64,000 bases of DNA from Psococerastis gibbosa. Lineage: Eukaryota > Arthropoda > Insecta > Psocodea > Psocidae. Location of the stretch: assembly GCA_963971405.1 (NCBI GenBank), contig OZ020484.1, forward strand, positions 28,294,770 to 28,358,769, written 5' to 3'. How positions within the stretch are numbered: the first letter of the stretch is position 1; every line of letters begins with the position of its first letter. Position numbers and translations under genes: made by a program. Positions 23,346 to 35,887 of this stretch are shown here, one piece after another. The notes beneath the pieces are model-generated. The model saw only the letters and a program-made list of their open reading frames with translations, had not been told where the DNA came from and did no database searches.

Positions 23346-25564
23346 TATAGTAAGGTGGACCCAGGTCCAAGTCCTCGAATAAATGCCAAGTGATGTCACA
23401 AAATATGTACAATGGCAATACAATAAATAGGAAATATTCATGAAAGAAATAATTATAAATATTCATTTCTAGAGTTGCTGGCTTGTGATTGAAAAATTAA
23501 TTAACCGTCATCCTCGAGTAGGAGCAGACACTACAGTATATGAGTTCACCCTTTCAGTATTTGTCCCATCCGCGCCACTTGCCTGTTGTCAACAGGTAAT
23601 TCTGTCCAATGAATTTATTCCATTGTTTTATCAAAATGAAAATAGTCATAAGGTACCCACACAAATTTGGGATCAGTTTGTTTTTTAGTTGAAAAATAAT
23701 ACAATATACACAGTATATCGTACATAATACAGACAGGCCATGATAAAATTTCAGGACAATTATTTACTCTATGTGGTTGGAACCAGAAATTATTATTATG
23801 TATACCAATTGATAAATAGTTCGCTAGTACCGGTTCCGGGACCGTTCCGCAAACGGTATTATAATAAAACGGAAATAGGCTACTACAGATAGTAATTTTA
23901 ATAGCACTCCCATGAATTTTTGCTGCTCCATTGAAAAAATACAAAATGAGGGAACCCCACAGCGGCCAAGAAATATTTTCATGCGAAGAAAGTGAAAATT
24001 TGCTTTCGCTCTAGCTCCATCTTGTAGCCTACACCGTAGCGGGTAACGGAACACCTCTTGAGAAGCCCGGGGCACAATAAAAGGGAAATGGTAAGCAAAG
24101 ATTATTAATTTTGGGAAAGTTTCGACCACGGAAGCAAGCCTCTGTTCTTCTCCTTCCGGCATTTTCTATTTGCAGACTTGTGCAAGTTTAACCGAATCTC
24201 ATCATCAGAAAACTTTGGCTTAGGTCATTTCCTCTGACTCGAGGGTGTAATATAGGCTTAATTGGTTCCACCTCACGGAAAGCAACGCTGAATACTGACA
24301 TACTATTGTGTAATATGAGCACAAAACAAGATCAACTACTTGTTTGGCATATGCAATATTAAGAGTGAGAGCAAACCGGAGTAAGTTACCCCCACTACAA
24401 GTTTTTTGCACAAAGTTGATTTTAACATGTAATATCGATCCAAGAGCCATCAGAAATATACGTTAAATTAGCAGAAATGCCCCTATACATTTCCCCATCG
24501 GCAGACCGAGGACAACCCCCGAGGAAAGAGTTTAACTCGCCGGGGTAAGAGGAAAAACAATGGCCGAGCTCAAGGTGTTAGCGTCCAACCGGGTCCGTGA
24601 CGACCCCCTCACGCTGCGCACGCGGCACTAAGAGGGAAGAGGAAGAAGGAAAAGCTCCTCTACATTTCGTTACATGAAATGTGGCCTAAACTAATATCAA
24701 TTGGCCACAGTAGTCGATGGAATCCTTCCTCGAGAATACCACACCAATAATTTTTTTTTTTAATGCAGTAATTATGGTCAATCTGTATCATATTATCTGT
24801 CGAAATTCTCAAAAAAAAAAAAAATAATAATTCTTAGTTCTGATATTTTTGACAGCTCTAGGCTACTATTGATATTTCATGAGATATTTGATTTTTACAC
24901 TTATAAGGATTTTCTCCTCCGATTGTCTCCTAATATAAGTAGCCTACAATAATAATAATAATCTTCCTCAGCAGTGATATTGATTATTTTGGTTCTTCAT
25001 ACATGCATCGTTCTCCAAAAAAGTCTCTGAGAACGGTCTCATTACCAAAACAATAAGCTGTGCCAGTTTTTGGGTAAGTCAGCCTACCCAAGAAGGGGAA
25101 CTGTTAAATTGGTATTAAATAAAACTTGAACTGTGTTAAATTCGAGATTAAGAAAAAATAATCTTCGATGCCGTGCATAATTACATTTATTTTGGTCTTA
25201 CATTTACCTCCCTCATCAGCTCTGACCGCAAAAAATTGCGCCTATATAGACTCACTCAGTGTATCATGCACAAAAAACGTTTCCCAGGGAATCAAATCAG
25301 TTTAAGCTACCTGTTGATAATATAAAAAATTACTAAACCCAAAAACCCCATAAGAGAAAAGGGAGCTTTCGGCTTACAAAGTTTTAATCCCAATTTGATG
25401 AACAGATTATGAGATGTCCACAAAAAGCCAAGTTAAAATTATAATATAGAGACAACGTTGCGTTGCGTGGTACATTTTTGTCGTGAAAACACTTTCGCTT
25501 TAAGCACAATTCACAATCATCCATTTTAACTCTAAATGGATGATTAAATAAAACCTTACCGTTA

Positions 25565-25946
25565 GGTGCCCATTCCATTGACCGGCTAGGGCTATTTCCA
25601 AAACGGTGACGTGGTAGCAGACACTCAAGACTTAGGTGGCGCTTCCACCGACCTCGCATTGCAGAATTGACGGAAATGTTTATTTTCCTCTATGCCATAG
25701 TTAAAATTGATCAATGATCACACAATAAAATCACAAACAAACAAACTAAAATTAAAAAATGGCTTCATGGGATATGTTAATTACAAACATTTTAATAGAA
25801 TTCTATAAAAAGAAAAATAAACATTTCCATCAATGTCACTTGCAATCTGCAATGCGAGGTCGGTGGAGATGCTACCTAAGTCTTGAGTGTCTGCTACCAC
25901 GTCACCGTTTTGGAAATAGCCCTAGCCGGTCAATGGAATGGGCGCC
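25565..25946. mobile_element. Composite palindromic MITE M2, two levels
   Basis: The outer element has ends GGTGCCCATTCCATTGACCG and complement, flanked by TTA on both sides. At the exact centre of the outer palindrome (..CAAGACTTA / TAAGTCTTG..) an inner element, 25635-25876, is inserted. The inner ends are GGTGGCGCTTCCACCGACC and its imperfect complement, followed by CTCGCATTGCAG. The outer arms contain GACGTGGTAGCAGAC, shared with family M1. Confidence 0.85.
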
Positions 25947-27196
25947 TTATGCAAAAATAAAGATAAGCTCGCAGACTTGTTCAGTTAGGACGTTAGGTAG
26001 TTGTGTAGATGTGCTAACCTGTCTAACAATTTGAATCTTATCGTTGAGCATCAAGTAGGCGCATCTGGTCAAAGCTGAGTGCGGTGGATCCCGTAGTTTT
26101 ATAAAGTATTTTTAAAGTTTTAGTAAAGTATTATAAAATTAACTTGAAACCGTCTATTTATTTCTCAATAATTCTGCAAATAAAAGGAATATTATTTATT
26201 TGTGGAATTAATGCAAAATAAATACAGTGACTCACACACTAAATCAAACACCCTGTTCCGATTCCGTTTTATTTTAAGTTACGGGAAACTACGATATAAC
26301 GCGTAGTATATTTTTATCCTATATTGGTCCATGCTTCCTCTACTTCTTTCAGTATGAAAACCAAGAACATTATTGGCCAATAAAAAAAAATCGGCCTGCC
26401 ACGTGGGATTTTATCTTCCATGTGAAGGGAGAGCGGCGAGAAATTCTGATAACTTCCCAAAATTGCTTAGAGACGGAATGATTTCTACACTGTCGGTGAG
26501 GTTCTACGACGAAACGGTTTATTTGACGAACTTGCTTTATACTTTCGTAGGTTATATGTATTGATTGAATAATCTAAGAAGAAATATATTTATCTTCGGT
26601 GTCCAGAAGCTTCCAACAGCTGTTCTTCCCTCAATAAAGCATACTGGTCTTTATATTAAACGCACACACATAGGTTTAAGAATCATCAAAGGAAAAATTT
26701 AGCATACGAAATACAATTTATTTTACATTCAAATAAATACTGTATGACAATACAATGTGAATAAATAATTTTTACAGCTATAGAAATGCAACCAAGAATT
26801 TTATTGGTTGACATTGAATAGCCCATACTTAAGTTATGAGAACACAAAATGAACAACATTAAATATCAGAAGAGATTCTTCGTAGACTAAATTGAGCATA
26901 AAGTTCCGAAGGGAGGAGATATACAAAAAATATAAGTCTACCTACACTAATAGATACATACAGTATGCATTACATACGACCAATGGAATATATTACAGTT
27001 TGAAACTTAAACAAGCCAGTTTATATAATGATATAAGTTAGGTGAAAGTGAAATGGTGAGTAGCATTCATTATACAGTAGTGGAATTAATGTGTACATTG
27101 CAATCTTACTGCATATAGAGAAAAGTAACAGAAGATGTACCAAATATTCTTTGAAACTTTGTTCTTGAGAGTTAATCAGCAGGTTCATCGGCTTCA

Positions 27197-27280
27197 GTGG
27201 CAAGGTGGTAGCGTGCTTGTACTTATACGAGTGTCTACACACCATGCGATCGGAGACGTGTCGTAACTCAACACGGGACT
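27197..27280 (+). repeat. Repeat family B (SINE-like)
   Basis: AAGGTGGTAGCGTGCTTGTAC, then TCTACACACC-TGCG-TCGGAGACGTGTC and GTAACTCAACAC. Related copies are at 9455-9610 (+), 13900-14055 (-) and about 118-245 (+); the longer ones end with GCGACTGAAGAGGTTATTCGG-ATACATTCATT. The head resembles a tRNA A box, but I see no clear B box. Confidence 0.6.
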
Positions 27281-28013
27281 AATAGGCTAACCTTTAAAAA
27301 AGGGTAGAAGCAAAGGAATACGTATGTAATGATTTATGAACACATGAAACCCCGACTTATTAAACGCCAGAGTAAAATATATGAAACATTTGCCTAGGAA
27401 AAGAACGGGAAACTGATAGATAAGGACCACATCTAAACAAAATAAATAATCTAAGACACAAGAATAGCGAAGAAAGCGGCAAAATACACTTGATTTAAAG
27501 GGATGAAACAGCAATTCCCAAAAAGGGATAGATTATTTCATCTAACAAGGTATAATAATAATATTCCTTAATCACGTAACAGGCAGAGGTAAATGGCCAA
27601 TTTTAAACAAGGCAATCAATGCATTATGCCTATGGCAAATATGTGTATATGTATTAACAATAAAGGTAAATTTAACATTACATTATTAATAAATAAAAAT
27701 AATATAATATAAAAATAAATAAAAAACGATTGAGCAGACGCATTATCTAGCCAGACTTCAGTTAAACAACTATTGACATATCATTTTGATTTCTGATCTT
27801 TATATTCAGCTTACATACCAGAAAGTGTTAGCATTATCGGGCAGTAGCAGCATTGGAAGTATCATTTACAAAGGCTCACACGACTGGAGCCCGGAGTGAT
27901 ATCATGTAGTAGAATCTGAAAGCGTACCTCCAAACGTCTCGTCAGCATATAACTTTTTTTGGGCTATATGGACTTACGCTCATCGCCGTCAATGATGTAT
28001 TATTAGAAATTTG

Positions 28014-28019
28014 TTTATT
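28014..28019 (-). terminator. Possible polyadenylation signal of C2CD5
   Basis: An AATAAA on the minus strand lies about 240 bases past the C2CD5 stop codon. Position is reasonable; there is no other support. Confidence 0.3.
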
Positions 28020-28254
28020 TTCTCTTATATGTAGTTGTCGATTTTCTGGTCAATACACAATAATTATTATTATTTATTATTATTATTATTATTTGTTGTT
28101 GCACGAAATCCAAATATTTGATGATGATACGAATGCGAATGGGATCCAGTCACAATTGATTAGGAGAAACGGATTTCTGGCATAGGTATTCATGTATTAT
28201 TCCTACTTAACTGGTGTGTGTTGGCTAGGACTGAGCCAAGCACGGCAATAAGCA

Positions 28255-28320
28255 TCAGTCAGCAGTCGGAAAATAGGAGACGCAGACTGCGTCACCCCCC
28301 ACATTTATTAGGCACTGCGC
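28255..28320 (-). other. Terminal 66-bp coding exon of C2CD5
   Basis: Acceptor tttctctttcag is followed by 21 codons reading AQCLINVGGDAVCVSYFPTAD and a TGA. AQCLINV-GDAV is the family's conserved C-terminal strand, and it joins in phase to exon 15, which ends in HKNQ. The intron between them (28321-33357) is about 5 kb, so automatic annotation could easily miss this exon. Confidence 0.88.
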
Positions 28321-31300
28321 CTGAAAGAGAAACATGCACTAGGTTACAGAATTATCAAGCCTTTTTGTAACAGAGGGGGGCAGCATGGGACTGTCCTTAG
28401 GGTCCCTTCCAATTGTGATTGTAATTGACTGTGATGTTTTATGTTTTAGTCTTGGTTAATTTTCTTGGGCGAATTTTTTAAACTTATAACTGGAATCGAC
28501 GTAACATGGCGGGCGTAAAGTTATTCTTAGGGAAATCTGACTCCACATTCTTCATGTACTCGAATGAAGCTCTCTTTTACACAAGGTGGTACATTCTTAG
28601 TTGTTGTTAATTTCGAGGCATATGACATTACCGGATCGGTTTCATTTTTATCCAATTTCGAGTTACATTATTTTCCTTACTTTACTACTGATAGGCCTAA
28701 TATGCAATGCCCAAATATTAATACACGACATACCAGAATACAATAAGTACTACAGTATTATTATTTTGTAACGCCAACATGGGATATACACTACCCTATG
28801 AATTATTCTTCAATTTCCATTCCGCGCCTTCTTGAGAACACAACAGCACCTGACGCTAAAGGTTCGTCAGAGTGTCAAAAAAGAAAAATTGTTTTTCGAA
28901 AATTGATGTAATGGCAAGGCGACACAGAGTGAGGCTGGAAGGAGGGGGAGGTAGGCAGAGGGGGGGGGGGGGAGGGGGGGATATTGAATGTGATTCAAAT
29001 GATGGCATTATGGGAGGAATGCGTTTGTGACAGACAAAGCGAAAGGAGACCATAATATTCAAAAACGTTCGCTTTGAACGGGATCTAGTTCCATCGTTAC
29101 CATCCTCCAACTATCCCATATCCTTTTCCAAGTCAAGTCAAGAGTGTCGACTTAGTGATTTGGGCTTGCTTTAAATAAATCACGTCAATAATTAAGAGTA
29201 TATGGAGCACCCCGAAATCCAATACTTAATATTTTTTATTTAATTTGATAAGAACAGATTCTATAGTGCAATACGACTGATAAAGTACAACTGATCATTT
29301 CAAAACTGCCCATATCAATGTAAACCTACAGAGGCTATTGCTTACTTTACACCGTCTCAAACTTAGTATTAAAGTCGGCAGTTCTCAAAACAATTGTACA
29401 ATTGTTTAACCTTTAATTAAAATTTGGGAAAAGTTTTGGAAAGCAGTCAAAAGTATAAAAATGAAGCCTTTGCTTCAAGAGTAATTCAAACGCAAACTGA
29501 GTTCGAGTTGCTAATTAAACGTTGTTTTTGTGCCACACAATTGGTACACCCTCATAAGGTTGTAACTTACAGAATAACTAAACCCTTTGTGGGACGTCAC
29601 TACGAAAAGGGTCCTGACCTGAAAACACTTAGTAAATTACTTCTTGACTAGTACACAAATTTGGCTGTTGTCGTCAGCAAAATTCATGACAGCAGGATTG
29701 GGAGAACCCAGGACCCATAAATAAATTTTTCTTACCTAGTCTCGCCATATGTTCTGTTACAAAGTTTGTAATATTAATAAATTAATCAAGTAGACACTTT
29801 TGTTGTAAATAAATGAATGATTCACGAAGTTTATCATTTTATGCACAAAACATTAAAATTTCACCGAAATACAACTTTAAATGGCTGAATTACGAGGGAG
29901 CAAAGAGGACCGCGTGGTAGTAATTGCTCTGTTCAAATGTGGCCACACTCCTAGTTAAATTTTCAAGATGCTCACTCTTCGGCTCTCCTCAAGAAAGTTG
30001 GTATATCGTACCATCAAACGATAGAATGAAACCCAAAGCATCGAAGACAGGAGAAAAACTGGACGCCCCCGGACAGTAAGAACTCCAGCAGCCATCAAAG
30101 TGATCAGGGAGCGCATACGGCGAAAACCCACGCGTAATCAGATTGTGATGAGCCGGGAGACGAAGATATCGGCAAGAAGCATTTGCCGTATGATCAGGGA
30201 TGAATTAGACATGAAGGCCTATCGTCGGTCAGTGGGCCATCTCCTTATGGCCCGTTTGAAGGCAATGCGGCAACAAAGAGCTAAGACATTACTTTCATGG
30301 CACGCTCAAAATGGCAATGAAAACATTCTCTTCACAGATGAAAAAAATTTCACTGTGGAAGAATATTTCAACAAAAATGACAAGGTGTACGCAAGGACAA
30401 CTCAAGAAGCGAAAAATGTTGTTCAGAGGATTATGCGAGGCCACCATCCAGCGTCAGTGATGGTTTGGTGTGTCATTTCTGTGAAAAAGGCGTTAAAGTT
30501 TACCAAGAAACTGTAATTGAGCCAGTTGAGAAGCCAAGGCAAAGATATCTAAAGAGTGGCTGGCTCGGAACATACCAGCATTTATAAAGGCGCAAGATTG
30601 GCCTTCAGCTAGCCCAGACCTCAACCCCCTGGACTATAAATTGTGGTCAATCTTGGAGGCCAAGGTCTGTTCTAGGGTCCGTCGAAATTTGGATTCCTTA
30701 AAAAAATCTCTAGTGGCAGCAGCAGCAGAAATATCCGAAGAAACGTTGCGTGCCACTATAGGTGAATGGCCTCACCGTCTTTAGGCCTGTGTGAAAGCTA
30801 GAGGCGGCCATTTCGATTTTTTTTTTGTATTTAAGTGGTGTAATATTGATTATTAAATATTAAAAATTTACTATCTACTGCTCTCTAAATATTGGATTTA
30901 TTGAACAAAATGTTTTTAACCCCACCAACGGTTTGAAATTATTTTTTACGCCCCACCTTAACATGAATGACAAATAACACCAGTACTTTTTTTATAATTT
31001 ATGTAATACTCACTGCTACTACTGCAATAATAACACGCAAAATCATTAACAGTGAACTTTTTGACACTGTTTCGATGTATATATAGTTTAGATATACTGT
31101 AAATAGTTTGTAGAGGCCATTGTATTAAGACTAAATTAATGAATAATAATACAATTATTGTCATCTCTCCGCGCCCCACCTGGAGACCTCTCGAGCCCCA
31201 CTGGTTGGGTACCGCTGGCCTAGAGCATACAATATTCAGAAAATTTTCCATAACTTTAAAAATACCTACTATAAGGTTTTGAAATGCTACTCCATCAGTT

Positions 31301-34300
31301 ACAAAAATTCCTCATGATAAACACATAGATTCGACAAATTGTCGAAATATGAAAACGAAAATTGAAAATAAAAATTGCTGTCTTCTAAAACTTGAATAAG
31401 CCAAATCGTGAATAACTTGTTCAGTAAAATAAATACAAAATATCACATTTTTTACATCCTCAGAATTTGAATTCATCTTTAGGAAAAGAAATGTTATGGA
31501 CGTTAAAATAAAGGGGGGGGGGGTCGTCTCAGCAGGCAGCGCACCCAATTACACCAATAGGGATTAACAGCAGCTGGGCTGACACTTCATTACATGGCTA
31601 ATCATCGCCCTACACCACCGCTGACTTTCCTACAACGTTCACCGCTTATTTTAAGATTCCAGATCGATAGAGGCAGAATATTCCAATGAATAGAAGCTCT
31701 TAAGATTGGTTCCCAGCAGCCATAGCTGCTGGTGAGACGAAACAAGAGAATATGTCTGGCCTTACAGTAATGACTAACGGACATTGAAAGTAAATGTAAG
31801 TAAGGCGGCAACCCCACCGGCGATTTTACTTCATTTGTGATTTGAGATTTTTTGTTTGTTTTGTTAGCAGACATCAGTAATAAGTCTCTACCACATTATA
31901 ACTTAATTTATAACAGATAAGTTAAGTATCTACATAATAGTCTCCTTAAAACAAAACAAACAAAAAATCTCAAATCACAAATGAAGTAAAATCGCCGGTG
32001 GAATTGCCGCCTAAGCGTCACGATTGAGCCATCGACGTAGCTTCTGGAAACACAGTGCTTCTTGTTTGAATCTGACTTGCAGCAACTTGCCAAAGTGAAC
32101 AACCTATCAGAATGAACAGAACACTTGCAGTTGTGATGGGCAATGGCAACTTAGGTGGTTGCCGAGTGGTTACGTTACGGGGACGAATGACACCCGGACT
32201 AACAGTAAAACAGTTATTGGACTTTGTTCAGGGGCTGATACAGCTACCAGATCCAAGGAAAGTTGTAACCAGAGGAACGCAATGTGAAACCTCAGGAGAT
32301 AATAGTAAGTGAAACGGGTTAGAATAAGTCAAAGGCTGCAGTAAGGGCTACCCAAAAATAAAAAAAACATCGCAATTGTTAGTATAAATAAAAAGAGCCT
32401 TCTGTATGCGGAAGTCGTCCACGGAAGCAAAAAAAAAAAATGAACTGTACTGCGTCTTCGAAGAATTGTGTGCTGGTTTTTCGGGTAAGACTGCCTTTAT
32501 TACACACACTTGTAAGAAGTGTTAGAAGAGAGACCTACGCGTGGACTCTATGGTTCAGTGCTCATCATACGCAATGTGAGATATAACCACATTGAAGTGA
32601 TAGACTTGGTTTTAATTGATAATCTCCTGGTGTTGCGACTGCTTTGTATACAAATTCCGGAACTATAGGCAATCTTTTACTTATAAAACAACATACTGTA
32701 AATCCCAATCAGCTTAGGCTAAGGTTAGTTGTGGACACTGACCTACACGGCTTGCAAACCGTCATTAATAAGCTGAGGTTTCTCAACACTTTAACTGGCG
32801 TATGTCAGGCATAACCAAGTCTTATAAGAGCTACGATGACAACTTAAGTTAGGTAACGGTTAGTTTGCCTTTTAGACTACTGATGGGTATGCTCCCTGAT
32901 GTGATAAAAGACATGTAACGGCGCTTTAGAGGACAATTAGCAGACATTCGCTGTTACCAGACTGAAGAAAATAGTAAGAGAGAGAGAGAGAGAGAACGAC
33001 TACAAGAATGCGTCTAGGGTAAGTGTCAGTATTATAATATATTATTAATTATTTAATCATTTAAGTCTCTTTTAAATGCAGCCTCCTATATGGTAGAGTA
33101 AACCATAACAGCTCTTTCCTCTGAGATACAGAAAACCTTAGGAGCATTTTCAGTTTCAAGTCGTTATAAAAGGTTATATACGGTATAGCTCATTAAAAAC
33201 TAACAGGATTGGAGAATTATTTTTTCCAGCATGTTTTCCGTTATGGGAAGTCCCGTTAACATGCCTTAAACAAAGATAAGTGGCCATAGAACAATTTCAT
33301 CAAACAAGAAAACTACCAAACACATTCCAGTAATATAGAATTCCAAAAAAAACTTACCTGGTTTTTATGGGGAAAATTATATAGGAAGCATTCGGACATG
33401 AAGTACGCGACCATGGCATTTCCGCCTAGGGCAGTGACGTGTGCACGAACTATGGCCAGAACCTCGGTCACAAAATTGTGAACGAACCCTCCCAAGCCTC
33501 CAGCCTGCAATACAAACACTTATAGAATAGTATAGTTGATAATATGACGATGATCATACTATAAATTTCCCTACACGAAGAACCGTAGAGAAAATTAAAT
33601 ATATTGTACCAATAGGACTATGGGATTTATTACAGTTATTTTTCTATGCAGACCCTAATGCATAAAAAAATCAGTATCTTTTTATCATTGATCACAGAGG
33701 AGGCGATTTCGTTTTGTAAACCGTTTTAAGTTATTACAAAGGTACACTTACCTCCCGGATACAAGTGCCTTCACGTATAAAGAAGAAATTCAGGTTTCCA
33801 AGGTAGCGCTCAATTGTGCCTCCTGGTACGAAAGACAGCGGGGTGATATCAACGCCATATCTACTTTTGGGTGGAACCTGAAATAAAAAAAGGCAGAAGA
33901 TTAATATGGCTTTTAACTGTGGTCCTTCTAGAAGTATACTAGCGAAAAAAGGAGAAATCGAACTGAACATCTAATTCTCAGCATAGAAAAAAAGGGTTTT
34001 TCTTAAGGTTCCACTAAAGTAAACAGTGTAAGTAAACAAGTAGATAATATATTAAATTATACATATTTTTCATTTAAAATGTCAACCCCAGCACTAAGTA
34101 GGTACTCTTTATAAAGACTTGTGTTGCGACACGCTACATTTGCATTTTGCTGCAATCAAGGAAATCTTATACACCAGAAGAAATTTTCTTCACTGTCATA
34201 GTAGGCATGTAGCAACCTACAACATGGGTTAGTTACCGAAAGGTGGTTCACTACGGTGGAGCCTTAATTGTATAATTTGTATAGGTAGCAATAAGGTGTG

Positions 34301-35839
34301 TAGTTAGGGTGAGCGGGATCGACAGCGCTGCAATAAGTACACACAAGATGTTCAAAAGGGCTTACGTGTTTTCTTGGTTTGAGAAGAGCCGGAGGCTCCT
34401 CGATATGTAAGGAATTTTCTAGATCTAAACGTCGGGATTCACCAAGACCCACAGCCATCCCCACCATGCTCAGCTGCACTTCGTCTTGTTCTAATAATAC
34501 TTTAAGCTGTAGACCATTGACAGACGCTGGCGCCGTCTTTCGGAGCTTGAATAGAACACTCTAAAAACAGAAAAGAAAAGGAGTCATTGCTACGCCTGAC
34601 AGAAAAAACAAATTAGAAATACATATCTGCTTACTGATGCCATCGGCATAGCTTCTGCGAACACAGTTAACCCTGTAAATCCCAACGTTATAAAAGGGGG
34701 GCGAACCGGATTGAATTAAGATAAAGGCTGCAGCTAGGGCGGGCGAACCCGACCATTTCGACCTAGAAAAAAAGCTTACCGATTGAGTTAAATTGTGATA
34801 CAACCACACTACGATTTTCATCAACTATTTTTGTGTGTCACTTTCTTCGAACGCTATCTTTGCTATTGACAATACCTTGAGAACGCGATTGATGTGCACA
34901 TTGTACGAGCTCAAAGGCTGTCCATAAGGGATTTTTCCACGCCAGACGTGCGTGAATAGCTGCAGGTTGCGCACGACCTCCACATCCAGCCCGGGGACGC
35001 CTTCCGTGCAAACGACATGAAAACCCTCCGCGGTGGGTGGATCAGTCAGTAGCGTCACTCGGTCTGCGTCTTCTTCGTCGTCCACCTAACAGACAATACA
35101 GTATAAAGGTAGTGTGGGGGGGGGGGGGGGGTGGCAATGAGGTTCAATTGTGACGTCATTTTGTAGATGTCAGCACCAGTTGCACTGATATCAAAGCGTT
35201 GATTTTTCTATAAGCCTCAATACTATTTTAAAATTATTAAATTATTTTATTTATGTATTATTTTCAAGTGATATTTTTCTATAAATCATGGAGAATATAT
35301 ATATTAAATTATATGCAGCGAAATAAGGTCCAGGCATAGTAAAAATATTATAAAAAATATTAAAAGAATTAATTAGATGCTAAGGGCTTAGCTTTCACAT
35401 GCAAACGGCGGCCAATTTTAATAATATGGATATCGGTTTGTCGTCAGCGAACCTAGTGACCAAAACTGTCCCTACAGAACTGCATACAGAGGTTCTGTAG
35501 ACAATAAATAAATAAGGACTTTTTGTTCTATTACTAAGCCAACCTAGCGGAGTTAGGGTTATAAAGCCCTCTCTTACACTCAAGTAGTAAATCCGCCTGC
35601 TTTACATGCTCTCCGAAGCAGAAGCATGTAGGAAGTGCTGATCTCGAAGTAACAACTTTTCGGGTGAAATTCAGAGTTCGTACCACTACTCTACATGTCT
35701 GAGTCTGAGTCTCAAAGTCGTAGACAATGTACTTACTTTCGCCCAAAAGGTTGTTGGTTACAGTACCACACTTGCTATCTTTCCTGACCATGCTTCGGAG
35801 GGCATGTAACGCAGAAGGTTCTAGTTGAGTGTAAGGGGA

Positions 35840-35887
<48 letters not shown>

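Larger units (their letters stand above)
15770..28013. other. Intergenic DNA between myosuppressin and C2CD5
   Basis: Apart from the LINE fragment at 17.7 kb, the two hairpins at 18 kb, repeat D at 23.1 kb, the composite MITE at 25.6 kb and repeat B at 27.2 kb, I see no supported feature. Open frames up to 146 codons (22014-22454) lack recognisable domains. 24490-24640 is notably GC-rich. Confidence 0.5.

Noticed and set aside
23824..24162. 112-codon minus-strand frame starting MPEGEEQR
   Set aside because: No recognisable motif, no splice context, and composition of non-coding DNA.
32112..32312. 66-codon frame MNRTLAVVMGNG in C2CD5 intron 15
   Set aside because: No recognised domain; the surrounding sequence resembles other repeat pieces (near 34.65 kb), so a gene cannot be supported.
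32972..32995. CRISPR or regulatory array from repeated GA
   Set aside because: A simple dinucleotide microsatellite; CRISPR arrays are not expected in an insect genome.
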